Positions 1 through 7,695 of a stretch of DNA of 31,662 nucleotides are shown one piece after another. Both the position numbers and the translations under genes were made by a program. The notes beneath the pieces were generated by a model that was not told the DNA's origin, made no database searches, and saw only the letters and a program-made list of their open reading frames with translations. The stretch lies in assembly GCA_964384465.1 (NCBI GenBank), contig CAYLLT010000072.1, positions 1 to 31,662 of the forward strand, read 5' to 3'. Every line of letters begins with the position of its first letter. Position 1 is the stretch's first letter. The DNA comes from CAYLLT01 sp964384465. GTDB taxonomy: Bacteria > Planctomycetota > Phycisphaerae > UBA1845 > PWPN01.

Positions 1-2
1 TG

Positions 3-1547
3 ATGTGCGGCAGCCAGAAGGCGCTGGAAATCGACAAGGCGTGGGCCGAACAAGTGCTTCATTGCATCGGCCCCGATGGATTGTTCTATATTCCGCGGAT
101 CGGAAGACCATGGGATCATGGTGATTACCTGCGGCTCCCCACGCAGGCGCCGCCCCAGGATTTTTATTGTTCCTTGCCCGTTGCTACGGGCCGTCTTCTC
201 GGCGCCCTGGCCATCTATTACCAGACGACCGGCGATGAAGTCTGGAATCGGACCGCCAGGGGCGTTGTGGATGGATTGAACGAAGTGGCGATCAAGACCG
301 GCAAGATTGCTTTCTTCCCGAGGTTCAACTTGAGCCCGGGCGAGCGGTTGACGCCGGAAGAAATCAAGGCGGAAATCGCTGCGATGAACGAGCAGACTAC
401 CGGCGAGTCTGCCAGAAACAAATCGTTATGGGAAACCTGGATCATCACGGGTCTGGCGCAATATTATCGCGTCTCGCACTATGAACCGGCCCGAACCCTG
501 GCCTACGGACTGATCGAGTATCTCCGCGAGACCCATTACGTGGAGGATTGGAAAAGCCATTTTCATTGTATCACTCTGGGCATCCAGGCCATGTTGGAGT
601 GGTCCATCGCGGCCCAGGACCCTGAACTGGCGGAATATGCCCGCAAAGCCTATGACTTCGCTAAATCCGGGAAAACCATGATTGCCTTCCCGCAGATCGG
701 CTTTTTCACAAACAGCCGGGAAGTGGTGGACATGGAAGGTTGTTCGATTGCCGACATGACCGCCCTCGCGGTCAAATTAACGCAACTCGGCATGGGTGAT
801 GAGTATTGGGACGATATCGACCGTTATGTCCGCAATTGCCTGATCGCTCACCAGTGGACTCGTCCCGACCAGATGGAGGCTTTTCTGCGTGTCTATGCGC
901 AGACGAACAAGCTGCCCACGGAACCGGTGACATTTAACTGTTTTCCGGATCATCTTTCCGAGCAAGTCGTCGGTGCGTTTTCCTGTCACTCGGCGCCCAA
1001 TGAAATGCTCCGCATCAATAGCCTCGATGGCTGTTGCCCCGGTAACTGCGCGCGGGCGCTTTATTACGCCTGGGAAAGCATCCTCAATTTCAAGAATGGA
1101 GAGCTGGCTGTCAATCTATTGCTCAACCGGACCTCGCCCTGGGCAGACGTGGACAGCTTCATCCCTTACGTCGGCCGCGTGGATATCCACATCAAGCAAC
1201 GATGCGCCGCGGTAAAAGTCCGCATGAATCATTGGATCGCCAAGGATAAAGTCACATGCAGAGTGAACGGCAAGCCCAGGGAATTTGCCTGGGAGGGGAA
1301 TGACGTGGTGTGCGGCAAACTCCGGTCCGGTCAGACCGTCAGTTTGAATTTCCCGATTGAGGAACGGACTGAACAGCTCGAAAGCTTTGGCCACAAATAT
1401 ACGGCCGTATTCAAGGGGAACGATTGCGTGGATCTCAACCCCAGGGGAAATGCCTGTCCACTGTTCCAGCGAGACAATTACCGGTTCAATGAGCCGCGCT
1501 ACATCAAGGTCAAGCGCTTTGCCTGTGAAAATGCCATAAAATACTGA
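3..1547 (+). CDS. GH127-like beta-L-arabinofuranosidase superfamily protein (5' partial)
   Basis: The frame is open from the first complete codon of the window, and there is no ribosome site or signal peptide, so the true start lies upstream and the N-terminus is missing. The 514 visible residues fit an (alpha/alpha)6 barrel (residues about 1-350) followed by a beta-sandwich. Seen motifs are E-G-C-S-I-A-D-M near residue 249 and D-G-C-C-P-G-N near residue 345. In GH127 enzymes a conserved Glu and Cys residues, including the Cys-Cys-Pro nucleophile site, bind zinc and cleave beta-L-arabinofuranosides. These residues are present here, so the protein may be active, although the exact substrate cannot be read from sequence. 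It converges with the FG-GAP gene, with 172 nt between them. The family assignment is fairly secure; the linkage specificity is inference. Confidence 0.75.
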   Translation: MCGSQKALEIDKAWAEQVLHCIGPDGLFYIPRIGRPWDHGDYLRLPTQAPPQDFYCSLPVATGRLLGALAIYYQTTGDEVWNRTARGVVDGLNEVAIKTGKIAFFPRFNLSPGERLTPEEIKAEIAAMNEQTTGESARNKSLWETWIITGLAQYYRVSHYEPARTLAYGLIEYLRETHYVEDWKSHFHCITLGIQAMLEWSIAAQDPELAEYARKAYDFAKSGKTMIAFPQIGFFTNSREVVDMEGCSIADMTALAVKLTQLGMGDEYWDDIDRYVRNCLIAHQWTRPDQMEAFLRVYAQTNKLPTEPVTFNCFPDHLSEQVVGAFSCHSAPNEMLRINSLDGCCPGNCARALYYAWESILNFKNGELAVNLLLNRTSPWADVDSFIPYVGRVDIHIKQRCAAVKVRMNHWIAKDKVTCRVNGKPREFAWEGNDVVCGKLRSGQTVSLNFPIEERTEQLESFGHKYTAVFKGNDCVDLNPRGNACPLFQRDNYRFNEPRYIKVKRFACENAIKY

Positions 1548-1642
1548 CCCGATATTGCTCGCGGGGTGACATCGAGTCCGGCGTGCGCGATAGATGTGCC
1601 TTGACACCAGAGTAGGTTTCGCAAGATTTCCGTACCACGGTT

Positions 1643-1727
1643 CGTTACAGCCAATGGCCGGAGGGTTGTTCGGCCCGTTGAAACATCGCTGGAGCTTGGC
1701 AAAGGCGTCTTGATCGACATTAGCGAC
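1643..1727 (-). pseudogene. Orphan dockerin-like tail fragment
   Basis: On the minus strand, just past the stop codon of the FG-GAP gene and in another frame, the DNA reads N-V-D-Q-D-A-F-A-K-L-Q-R-C-F-N-G-P-N-N-P-P. This is the second half of the planctomycete dockerin-like EF-hand tail, and it closely resembles the intact tails in the window at about 7060-7245 and 29333-29535. The first EF-hand loop is absent and there is no stop at the expected end. It looks like debris of another secreted protein's C-terminus, or of an ancestral longer FG-GAP gene that lost frame. Confidence 0.55.
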
Positions 1728-4566
1728 CCGCGACCAGGCAATACAGATAACCGTCGGAAGTCGGCACGAGCATCTCGCCGATGCCGTCACCATTGATGTC
1801 TACCACGATCGCCTGCGCCGGGACGCCGGGAACCTCTTTAGCCCACTGAATGTGCGAGCCATCCGGCCCGGTGGTCTTGTTGCCCAGGCAATACAGTATC
1901 CCCTTCTCGGAACTGAAAAGAATCTCCTCGGCCCCGTCGCCGTCCAGGTCCGCCGCGACGAGGGCGCCGGTCGCACCCAGGTTCTCCTCCCATCGCAGGA
2001 TCCCTGTGATGCCATCGTAGGCCCGCACGAAGCCATCTTTGAAAAGGTAGACGATCTCGTCCTTGCCGTCGCCGTCGATATCCGCCCAGCAGCCGGGGGA
2101 AGGAACTTGATCGACCACCGGCAGGTTCAGGAACCAGAGTTGTTTGCCGTCGACGCGCGCGACACCCACGGACGCCTGACTGGAAAACACGCCGATCTCA
2201 GGCCGACCGTCACCATCCGCATCCCCACCGCCCAGCATGGGCCCGGTCGTCCAGGCTCCGGGAAAGAGCGACTTCTCGCCGCCGAAGCCCTGGTTGCTCG
2301 CATCGAAGGGCTTGGGGATCAATTGTTTTCCATCGGTGCCGCGCAGGATGGTGTAATGCACGGTCTGGCAGCAGGTGACACAATCGTCCAGCCCGTCGCC
2401 GTCATCGTCCAGGATAACCGGCGGATACAAGTCCCAGCACTCGCCATACATGTCGGGGTACAGCTTCGAGATGCTCCAGACGATCCTGCCGGTCGCGCCG
2501 TCCAATACGGCCGTATTGCCGTTGGTTTTCTCGCCGGCGAAGCTGACGGCGACATCAAGCGGGTTCTTTCCCGTAAAATGGCCCACGGTGACGAACAGGA
2601 TACCGAAGCCGCCTTTGTGAAGCGTGTATTTGTTTGCGTGATCCGCCGGCCAACTCTTGCGCCAGACGAGCGAGCCATCGCTCCGCGTCACTTCCAGGCA
2701 GGGCTGCTTCTTCACCTCGGGCCCTTCCGAGTCGCCCATGCGGATGGCAATCGTCTCGACCTTGCCGTCACCATCCAAATCGGCAAAGACCGGCGGGTTC
2801 AGCAGGCCGTCGATCGTGGCGATGACCTTGGGCTCTTTCTCGCCTGGCTTGGGCGATTTCAGGACCACGTATGCGCCGGCGCTATTCCGTTGAACCAATT
2901 CGTTCGTGCCATCACCATCGAAGTCGACCGCCAAGGATGGTTCCATCGGTTGGCTTTGCGTGGCGGCAAGGCCAGCCAGGGGCAGGACCCGGTCCGGTGG
3001 TGCATCGACAGCCACCGGCTGAAATGCACCCCTCACTGCTTCGTAAGCATACGTCTTTCCGTCGGCGGCCTTGACGAAGAATACTTTTGAACTTTTCCCC
3101 GAGCCTGATGCCAGTTTGACCCGAGTCCCTTCATCGGGGTGACGGCTCAAGTGCAAGTCAGCGGGATTGGGTTCACGCACCAACTCCCCCTCGACGGGTG
3201 CCGACCAGACGATCTCCAGACCCTTCCCTTCCCGCCAGACCGCCACCTGCACCGGGCCACTGACCGGGTCATGTCTTTCAATACGGTTTCTGAGGAAGAC
3301 CTCCGTCTTGCCGTCGCCATCCACGTCCGCGGCGCCGACAATCACTTTACCCGGCGTATCAGAAATGACCTTGCCGTCCTTGGCCGCCAGAACGACTGTG
3401 TGCCATCTTGCATCTGGATAGGCCGCGGACTCGTTCACCACCACCTCGCTCCAGCCGTCCCCATCCACGTCACATACGCTGTCGGGGAAAAACCCGACAT
3501 TTCCGCTCCCATATCCGCCCTTCAGATCCGAGTCGCCCACCCCCGGCTCAAACGGATGGTCCCAGCGCAACTTCAGATGAATGTTCTCGGGTGGTTTGTA
3601 CTTGTTGTTGTTCAAGTTCGACGGCGGGCTTGCGGTGTGGTCGTCGGTCGTTGACGGGCCGACCTCCACATCGACCACCGACACCTTGTTGAATGCGCTC
3701 ACCACGACGATGCTCGGGGTATCACCCGGCGTCATCCGCCACAGGCCGAACTGTCCGCCATAACTCCGTGACCGGCTTCCCCAGGACGCCCTGGCGATCT
3801 CGTTGCCGAGCTGATTGTCGAACAGCCGGACGCACATCTGCGTGAGCATCAGGATTTCATTCTGCCCGTCCCCGTTTACATCTCCCACTGCCAGTTGTGG
3901 GAAGTAGATGAAATCCTCGTGGCGCTGCCATGACCACAAGGAGTATCCCCGCTCGATTCCCTTGTCCCAGCAAAACATGTGCAGTTCGCCGCCGTCGGGG
4001 TTCGGAAACAATGCACGCACGAGTTGCATGCCCTTTCGTGAAGAATCGATCTTGCCGAAGCGGGTGTCGCCTCCGTTGGTGGCAGCCAACTCGGCCTTCC
4101 AGCGGATCGCGCCCGTCTTCGGATCGAAAACGAAGTAGAGCGGGGCCATGCTGTTCAGCCCGGAACCCACCATCAAGGGCTCGCGCTGGCCATCGCCGTC
4201 GAGGTCCTCGTAACCGACGAGCGAACATCCGCGCGTAACGCGGGGGCTTCTCCAGACCTCGGAACGTTTCGCATCGCGCCGCACAAGTCGCCAATTCTCA
4301 ACGGCATAGATCCCGACCTGTCCGTTATCCTCGAAGTCAGCCGAAAACACGCCTCCCGTCGTGTTGCCGACATAATAGCGCCACGCCACCTCGGGCGCTG
4401 ACTTGATGTTGCCTCTGGCGCTCGCGCGATTGGCACACAAGCGTCCTCCCCGCGTCATGGGCCAGTCGCCCTTGCCGCTCTCTGCCTTCTTGCCCTCCGC
4501 ACGTGCGACGACATTCCAGACGAGAAGGCTCAAACTCCCGATCAACAGTATGCAGCAACGTCGCAT
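1720..4566 (-). CDS. Secreted FG-GAP/VCBS repeat protein
   Basis: The start is the ATG at 4566, with GGAG nine bases upstream; it gives a signal peptide (M-R-R-C-C-I-L-L-I-G-S-L then a hydrophobic run ending A-R-A-E). The 948-residue product carries about twelve D-x-D/N-G-D-G-x-x-E/D repeats (for example DLDGDGQREP, DVNGDGQNEI, DLDGDGAEEI) spread from about residue 80 to the C-terminus. In FG-GAP/VCBS and PQQ-like propeller proteins these loops bind calcium between beta blades, so this is probably an extracellular or periplasmic multi-blade propeller. No catalytic motif was seen. It may be a polysaccharide-binding or structural surface protein. A longer in-frame start at 4620 exists but would place extra residues before the signal peptide. 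Confidence 0.8.
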   Translation of the reverse strand: MRRCCILLIGSLSLLVWNVVARAEGKKAESGKGDWPMTRGGRLCANRASARGNIKSAPEVAWRYYVGNTTGGVFSADFEDNGQVGIYAVENWRLVRRDAKRSEVWRSPRVTRGCSLVGYEDLDGDGQREPLMVGSGLNSMAPLYFVFDPKTGAIRWKAELAATNGGDTRFGKIDSSRKGMQLVRALFPNPDGGELHMFCWDKGIERGYSLWSWQRHEDFIYFPQLAVGDVNGDGQNEILMLTQMCVRLFDNQLGNEIARASWGSRSRSYGGQFGLWRMTPGDTPSIVVVSAFNKVSVVDVEVGPSTTDDHTASPPSNLNNNKYKPPENIHLKLRWDHPFEPGVGDSDLKGGYGSGNVGFFPDSVCDVDGDGWSEVVVNESAAYPDARWHTVVLAAKDGKVISDTPGKVIVGAADVDGDGKTEVFLRNRIERHDPVSGPVQVAVWREGKGLEIVWSAPVEGELVREPNPADLHLSRHPDEGTRVKLASGSGKSSKVFFVKAADGKTYAYEAVRGAFQPVAVDAPPDRVLPLAGLAATQSQPMEPSLAVDFDGDGTNELVQRNSAGAYVVLKSPKPGEKEPKVIATIDGLLNPPVFADLDGDGKVETIAIRMGDSEGPEVKKQPCLEVTRSDGSLVWRKSWPADHANKYTLHKGGFGILFVTVGHFTGKNPLDVAVSFAGEKTNGNTAVLDGATGRIVWSISKLYPDMYGECWDLYPPVILDDDGDGLDDCVTCCQTVHYTILRGTDGKQLIPKPFDASNQGFGGEKSLFPGAWTTGPMLGGGDADGDGRPEIGVFSSQASVGVARVDGKQLWFLNLPVVDQVPSPGCWADIDGDGKDEIVYLFKDGFVRAYDGITGILRWEENLGATGALVAADLDGDGAEEILFSSEKGILYCLGNKTTGPDGSHIQWAKEVPGVPAQAIVVDINGDGIGEMLVPTSDGYLYCLVAGR

Positions 4567-4623
4567 GACCAAACACTCCATGTTCACGTCGAAAATCGAA
4601 GCAAAACCGATCACGGACAATTG

Positions 4624-4683
4624 TTACGCTTGGCTGAAATAGATCTCGCTTCCGTCCTCAAGAACATTCCGAACCCAGGAATT
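4624..4683 (-). pseudogene. Remnant of a small conserved protein (N-V-L-E-D-G-S tail)
   Basis: The minus strand encodes S-W-V-R-N-V-L-E-D-G-S-E-I-Y-F-S-Q-A followed by a stop at 4624-4626. This matches the C-terminus of the small protein at 29654-29839 (T-W-R-W-N-V-L-E-D-G-S-G-I-Y-F-C-K-V), and the nucleotides are similar too. Upstream the likeness fades and the frame closes at 4724-4726, so only the last 18-20 codons survive. It lies about 60 nt before the FG-GAP start on the same strand. The family is not recognised. Confidence 0.6.
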
Positions 4684-4697
4684 ACGCCGGGACACCG

Positions 4698-4713
4698 GCG
4701 GCCCCAAGGCCGC
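4698..4713. repeat. Short GC palindrome
   Basis: Perfect 6-nt arms GCGGCC/GGCCGC flank a CCAA loop. It sits in the 400-nt gene-free stretch between the divergent FG-GAP and GH71/99-like genes, next to the remnant at 4624-4683. It may be part of an intergenic repeat; no function is evident. Confidence 0.35.
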
Positions 4714-4791
4714 GGGTACCGGTTATAGCCCGGTAAACCACGCCGTATTCTACTCCTCCGGTACAGTCCAGGATCTCGGGAAACTCTGTAG

Positions 4792-4813
4792 CGCCGGCCC
4801 TCTGTGGCCGGCG
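4792..4813. repeat. REP-like GC palindrome
   Basis: Perfect 8-nt arms CGCCGGCC/GGCCGGCG surround a CTCTGT loop, preceded by GTAG. This form is typical of short dispersed palindromes in GC-rich genomes. It lies in the intergenic space 4567-4965, which otherwise holds the small-protein remnant and no gene. It has no T-tract, so it is not an obvious intrinsic terminator. Confidence 0.45.
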
Positions 4814-4965
4814 GCGTGCGCCCCGCGAAGGCAGACGCATCTCGCGAAACGCGTGGGATGGGTTTTCAGACAGAGCACAGGCCGCAGACCCCTGTCTTTG
4901 GCGGGCCCTGAAGGGTATGATGAAGGTCAAGGTTTGGTCGCGGAATAACACGGTTGTGCGGATTC

Positions 4966-7248
4966 ATGCGCCCAAGGCGACGGCGAACGAGATTCTGTTT
5001 CGGGGCCGTGACGAAGGTTCTCTCCTGGATCCTTCTGTCGCCGGTTGCCGCCGTCCACGCTCAGGTCGCTGATCCGACCACCTTGAACAACAAGATCGTG
5101 GCCGGTTACCAGGGCTGGTTCTCCTGCCCGGGCGACGGGGGGAATCAATTCATACATTGGAGCCGCAGCACGACCGACATTGGCCCCGGTTTGTACAACG
5201 TGGACTTGTGGCCGGAAGTCAGCGAACTCGACATCGATGAATTGTTCCCCTGCCCGCATGTGACTTTGCAGAACAGCAGCATGGGGCAGTTGTTCAGCTC
5301 GCACACGTTAAAGACCGTCGAGCGGCACTTCAAATGGATGAAGGAATTCGGGATCGATGGAGCCTTTGTGCAGCGGTTTGTTGTCGGGGTGACCAACCCG
5401 CCGACGGAAGGCAATGTCCTGCAAAATGTACGTTCGGCGGCCAACACACACGGCCGCATCTTCGCCGTTGAATACGACACCAGCGGAACCCCCGAGGGCC
5501 AGGTGTACCAGATGATCGTCAGTGATTGGGAACACCTGTGCACTGTTGCCAATATTCGCAATGACCCGCGGTATCTGCATCACAACGGCAAACCTGTGGT
5601 CATCATCTGGGGCTTGTTTGACGATCGCTATAGCGTTGGCACGGCGACGCAGATCCAGAACTTCTTCAAGAACGACCCAACCTATGGCAACAACTATTGC
5701 ATCGGCGGTGTGCCGGGAGGCTGGCGCACGGTGACCACCACTGGCTGGCCGGCGTTCTACCGGGGCTGGCACTGCATCCACCCGTGGACGGTCGGCGGGT
5801 ATATGACCACGCAGGATATTATCAATTTCAAGAATAACCTCGTCGCGCCGGATGTGGCCGAATGCAACAGCCTTGGAATTCAATACCTGCCAGTGGTGTG
5901 GCCGGGCTTCAGTTGGGACAACCTCCAGCAGTTGCCGCCCGGCACTTCCAACTTCCCGCGTCGCGGCGGGCAGCATCTCTGGGATCAGGTCTACCAGTTC
6001 CAAACCGTGGGCTTGAATCAAATGTTCGTGGCCATGTTCGACGAGGTGGATGAAGGCACAGCCATCTTGAAGATCACGAGCAACTATCCGACCACCGATC
6101 ATTGGATCGGACTCGAAGGGTATCCGAATGACTGGTACATGCGTCTGGCCGGTGCGGCGGGACGGATGTTGCGCAAACAGATTCCGCTCGGTTCAACGAT
6201 CCCGATTGATACGATCTGCAACGGCGATGAAGTTTCCTTCAATCTGGGCGAAGACGTCGCCGACCGCATGACGCTCATCACCGTCGGGGACGGCAACACG
6301 GCGGTGACCACCAAGTGCAGTATCAGTTGCCGAAAAAACGTGAATACCACCACTGATCTGTATATGTACTTCGGAGTGTCCGATAGTTTCGCTTTTCAGG
6401 GCAACCGGCCCGAGTTGTGCGTGACGATTGACTATTATGACGGCTGCTGCACGGGCGCCGGCACCACCAATTGCAGCGGTACCGGCTGTGGCAGTTGCAG
6501 CGGCACCAACTATTCCCTGCACCTGCAGTATGATTCGATTGGCGGCGGGGCTTACAAGGACGGCGGCAGTGTGACCCTGGGCAACAGCAACACCTGGAAG
6601 CGAAAGATCTACCACGTGACTGATGCTTATTTCGGCAACCGCCAGAATAACGGCGCCGATTTCCGCATCGCATATTCCCACCCGACCACCGCAAATTTTT
6701 ACCTGGATCGCGTTCTGGTGGATTCCACGGTGGCCAAGCCGCCGGTGATTCAACTCGGCTCGACCTCACCGTTCGCCCATACCATCGCCAGGGGAACGCA
6801 AGTGCCGAGCGATACTTTCACTGTCATCAACATGGGAGTTGGGCCGCTCAATTACACCGCCAGCGGGAGCGCGGCTTGGCTGAGCGCAAGTCCGGGGAGC
6901 GGCAAGAGCACAGGCGAGCGGGACACTTTGTCAATCACGTATAACACGGCCACACTTGACCGAGGCCACTATACCGGCGCCATCAACGTGGCCGACACGA
7001 CGGCTACGAACTCACCGCAGTCAGTCGCAGTTAATCTGGATGTGATCGCCTTTGCGGACTTCGACAGCGACGGGGACGCGGATCAGGATGACTTCGGCCG
7101 ATTTCAGGTGTGTCTCACCGATTTCGGCTTTCCCTATGCGCCCGGCTGCCTGGCCGGTGATTCCAACGGCGACGGGGCAGTAGATTATCAAGACGTCCCG
7201 GCTTTCATCAACTGCATAAACGGACCCAACATGCCGCCTGGTTGCTGA
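4966..7248 (+). CDS. Secreted GH71/99-like protein with dockerin-like tail
   Basis: The ATG at 4966 opens a signal peptide (R-R-R-R then V-L-S-W-I-L-L-S-P-V-A-A-V-H-A-Q). A TTG four codons upstream is an alternative. Residues about 30-410 resemble the GH71/99-like family, with the hallmark K-I-V-A-G-Y-Q-G-W-F, then H-F-K-W-M-K-E-F-G-I-D-G-A-F-V-Q and M-F-D-E-V-D-E-G. GH71 and GH99 enzymes cleave alpha-1,3-glucan or alpha-mannan, but the bacterial '71/99-like' branch is poorly characterised. Residues about 410-590 form a Cys-rich beta region (C-C-T-G-A-G-T-T-N-C) that may be an ancillary sugar-binding domain. Residues about 595-690 resemble a BACON-type beta-sandwich (A-A-W-L-S-A-S-P-G-S-G). 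Residues about 698-760 carry two EF-hand loops of a dockerin-like tail. No cohesin is visible in the window. Confidence 0.75.
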   Translation: MRPRRRRTRFCFGAVTKVLSWILLSPVAAVHAQVADPTTLNNKIVAGYQGWFSCPGDGGNQFIHWSRSTTDIGPGLYNVDLWPEVSELDIDELFPCPHVTLQNSSMGQLFSSHTLKTVERHFKWMKEFGIDGAFVQRFVVGVTNPPTEGNVLQNVRSAANTHGRIFAVEYDTSGTPEGQVYQMIVSDWEHLCTVANIRNDPRYLHHNGKPVVIIWGLFDDRYSVGTATQIQNFFKNDPTYGNNYCIGGVPGGWRTVTTTGWPAFYRGWHCIHPWTVGGYMTTQDIINFKNNLVAPDVAECNSLGIQYLPVVWPGFSWDNLQQLPPGTSNFPRRGGQHLWDQVYQFQTVGLNQMFVAMFDEVDEGTAILKITSNYPTTDHWIGLEGYPNDWYMRLAGAAGRMLRKQIPLGSTIPIDTICNGDEVSFNLGEDVADRMTLITVGDGNTAVTTKCSISCRKNVNTTTDLYMYFGVSDSFAFQGNRPELCVTIDYYDGCCTGAGTTNCSGTGCGSCSGTNYSLHLQYDSIGGGAYKDGGSVTLGNSNTWKRKIYHVTDAYFGNRQNNGADFRIAYSHPTTANFYLDRVLVDSTVAKPPVIQLGSTSPFAHTIARGTQVPSDTFTVINMGVGPLNYTASGSAAWLSASPGSGKSTGERDTLSITYNTATLDRGHYTGAINVADTTATNSPQSVAVNLDVIAFADFDSDGDADQDDFGRFQVCLTDFGFPYAPGCLAGDSNGDGAVDYQDVPAFINCINGPNMPPGC

Positions 7249-7335
7249 GGCAGCCACTATCGCCTCGAATACTATTTCTGGTCGAGTCGGGATTCTGGAG
7301 CGCATCAGCGGCAGGCTCCTGACGAAAACAAGGAG

Positions 7336-7695
7336 TTGTCTGTCCACCGAGCGGGGAATTGCCGAAGCACGCCGAGGAGCCGGAGCTTCCGCATTTTGCC
7401 TGTTGGCCTGGCGTGGAAACCGCCGATCCAGACGACCAACAATCTCACGCTCAGCGTCGACTGCACATCCCAATATGATTTTGACTGCGATGGTGATGTG
7501 GACACCAACGACGTTACGCTCTATAAAGCCTGTGCCTCCGGTCCGTCGATGCCGGTGGCACCGGGCTGCGAGAACCGGGATATCGACCACGACAACGATG
7601 CCAACCATGACGATTTCGGCGCCCTACAGCGCTGTTACAGCGGTGCAAATCCTACTCAGCCTGAGTTTGGCCGCGGCAGCGGAGCTCCCCCGTGA
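7336..7695 (+). pseudogene. Orphan dockerin-like C-terminal module
   Basis: From about 7470 this frame reads two EF-hand loops, D-F-D-C-D-G-D-V-D and D-I-D-H-D-N-D-A-N-H-D-D-F, with L-Q-R-C-Y-S-G-A-N, as in the intact tails of this window. No catalytic or secreted domain precedes it. After Y-S-G-A-N-P the usual end is replaced, and the same DNA in another frame becomes the signal sequence of the next gene. It seems to be the 3' end of a lost secreted-protein gene, cut and joined to the next gene. There is no convincing start of its own. Confidence 0.55.

Noticed and set aside
1852..3090. Long plus-strand frame of 412 codons opposite the FG-GAP gene
   Set aside because: Antisense shadow of GC-rich repeats: no ribosome site, no known motif, and the minus strand carries the clear D-x-D-G-D-G repeats.
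5000..7250. Cellulosome role of the dockerin-like tails
   Set aside because: No cohesin or scaffoldin is visible, and such tails in planctomycetes are common without cellulosomes.
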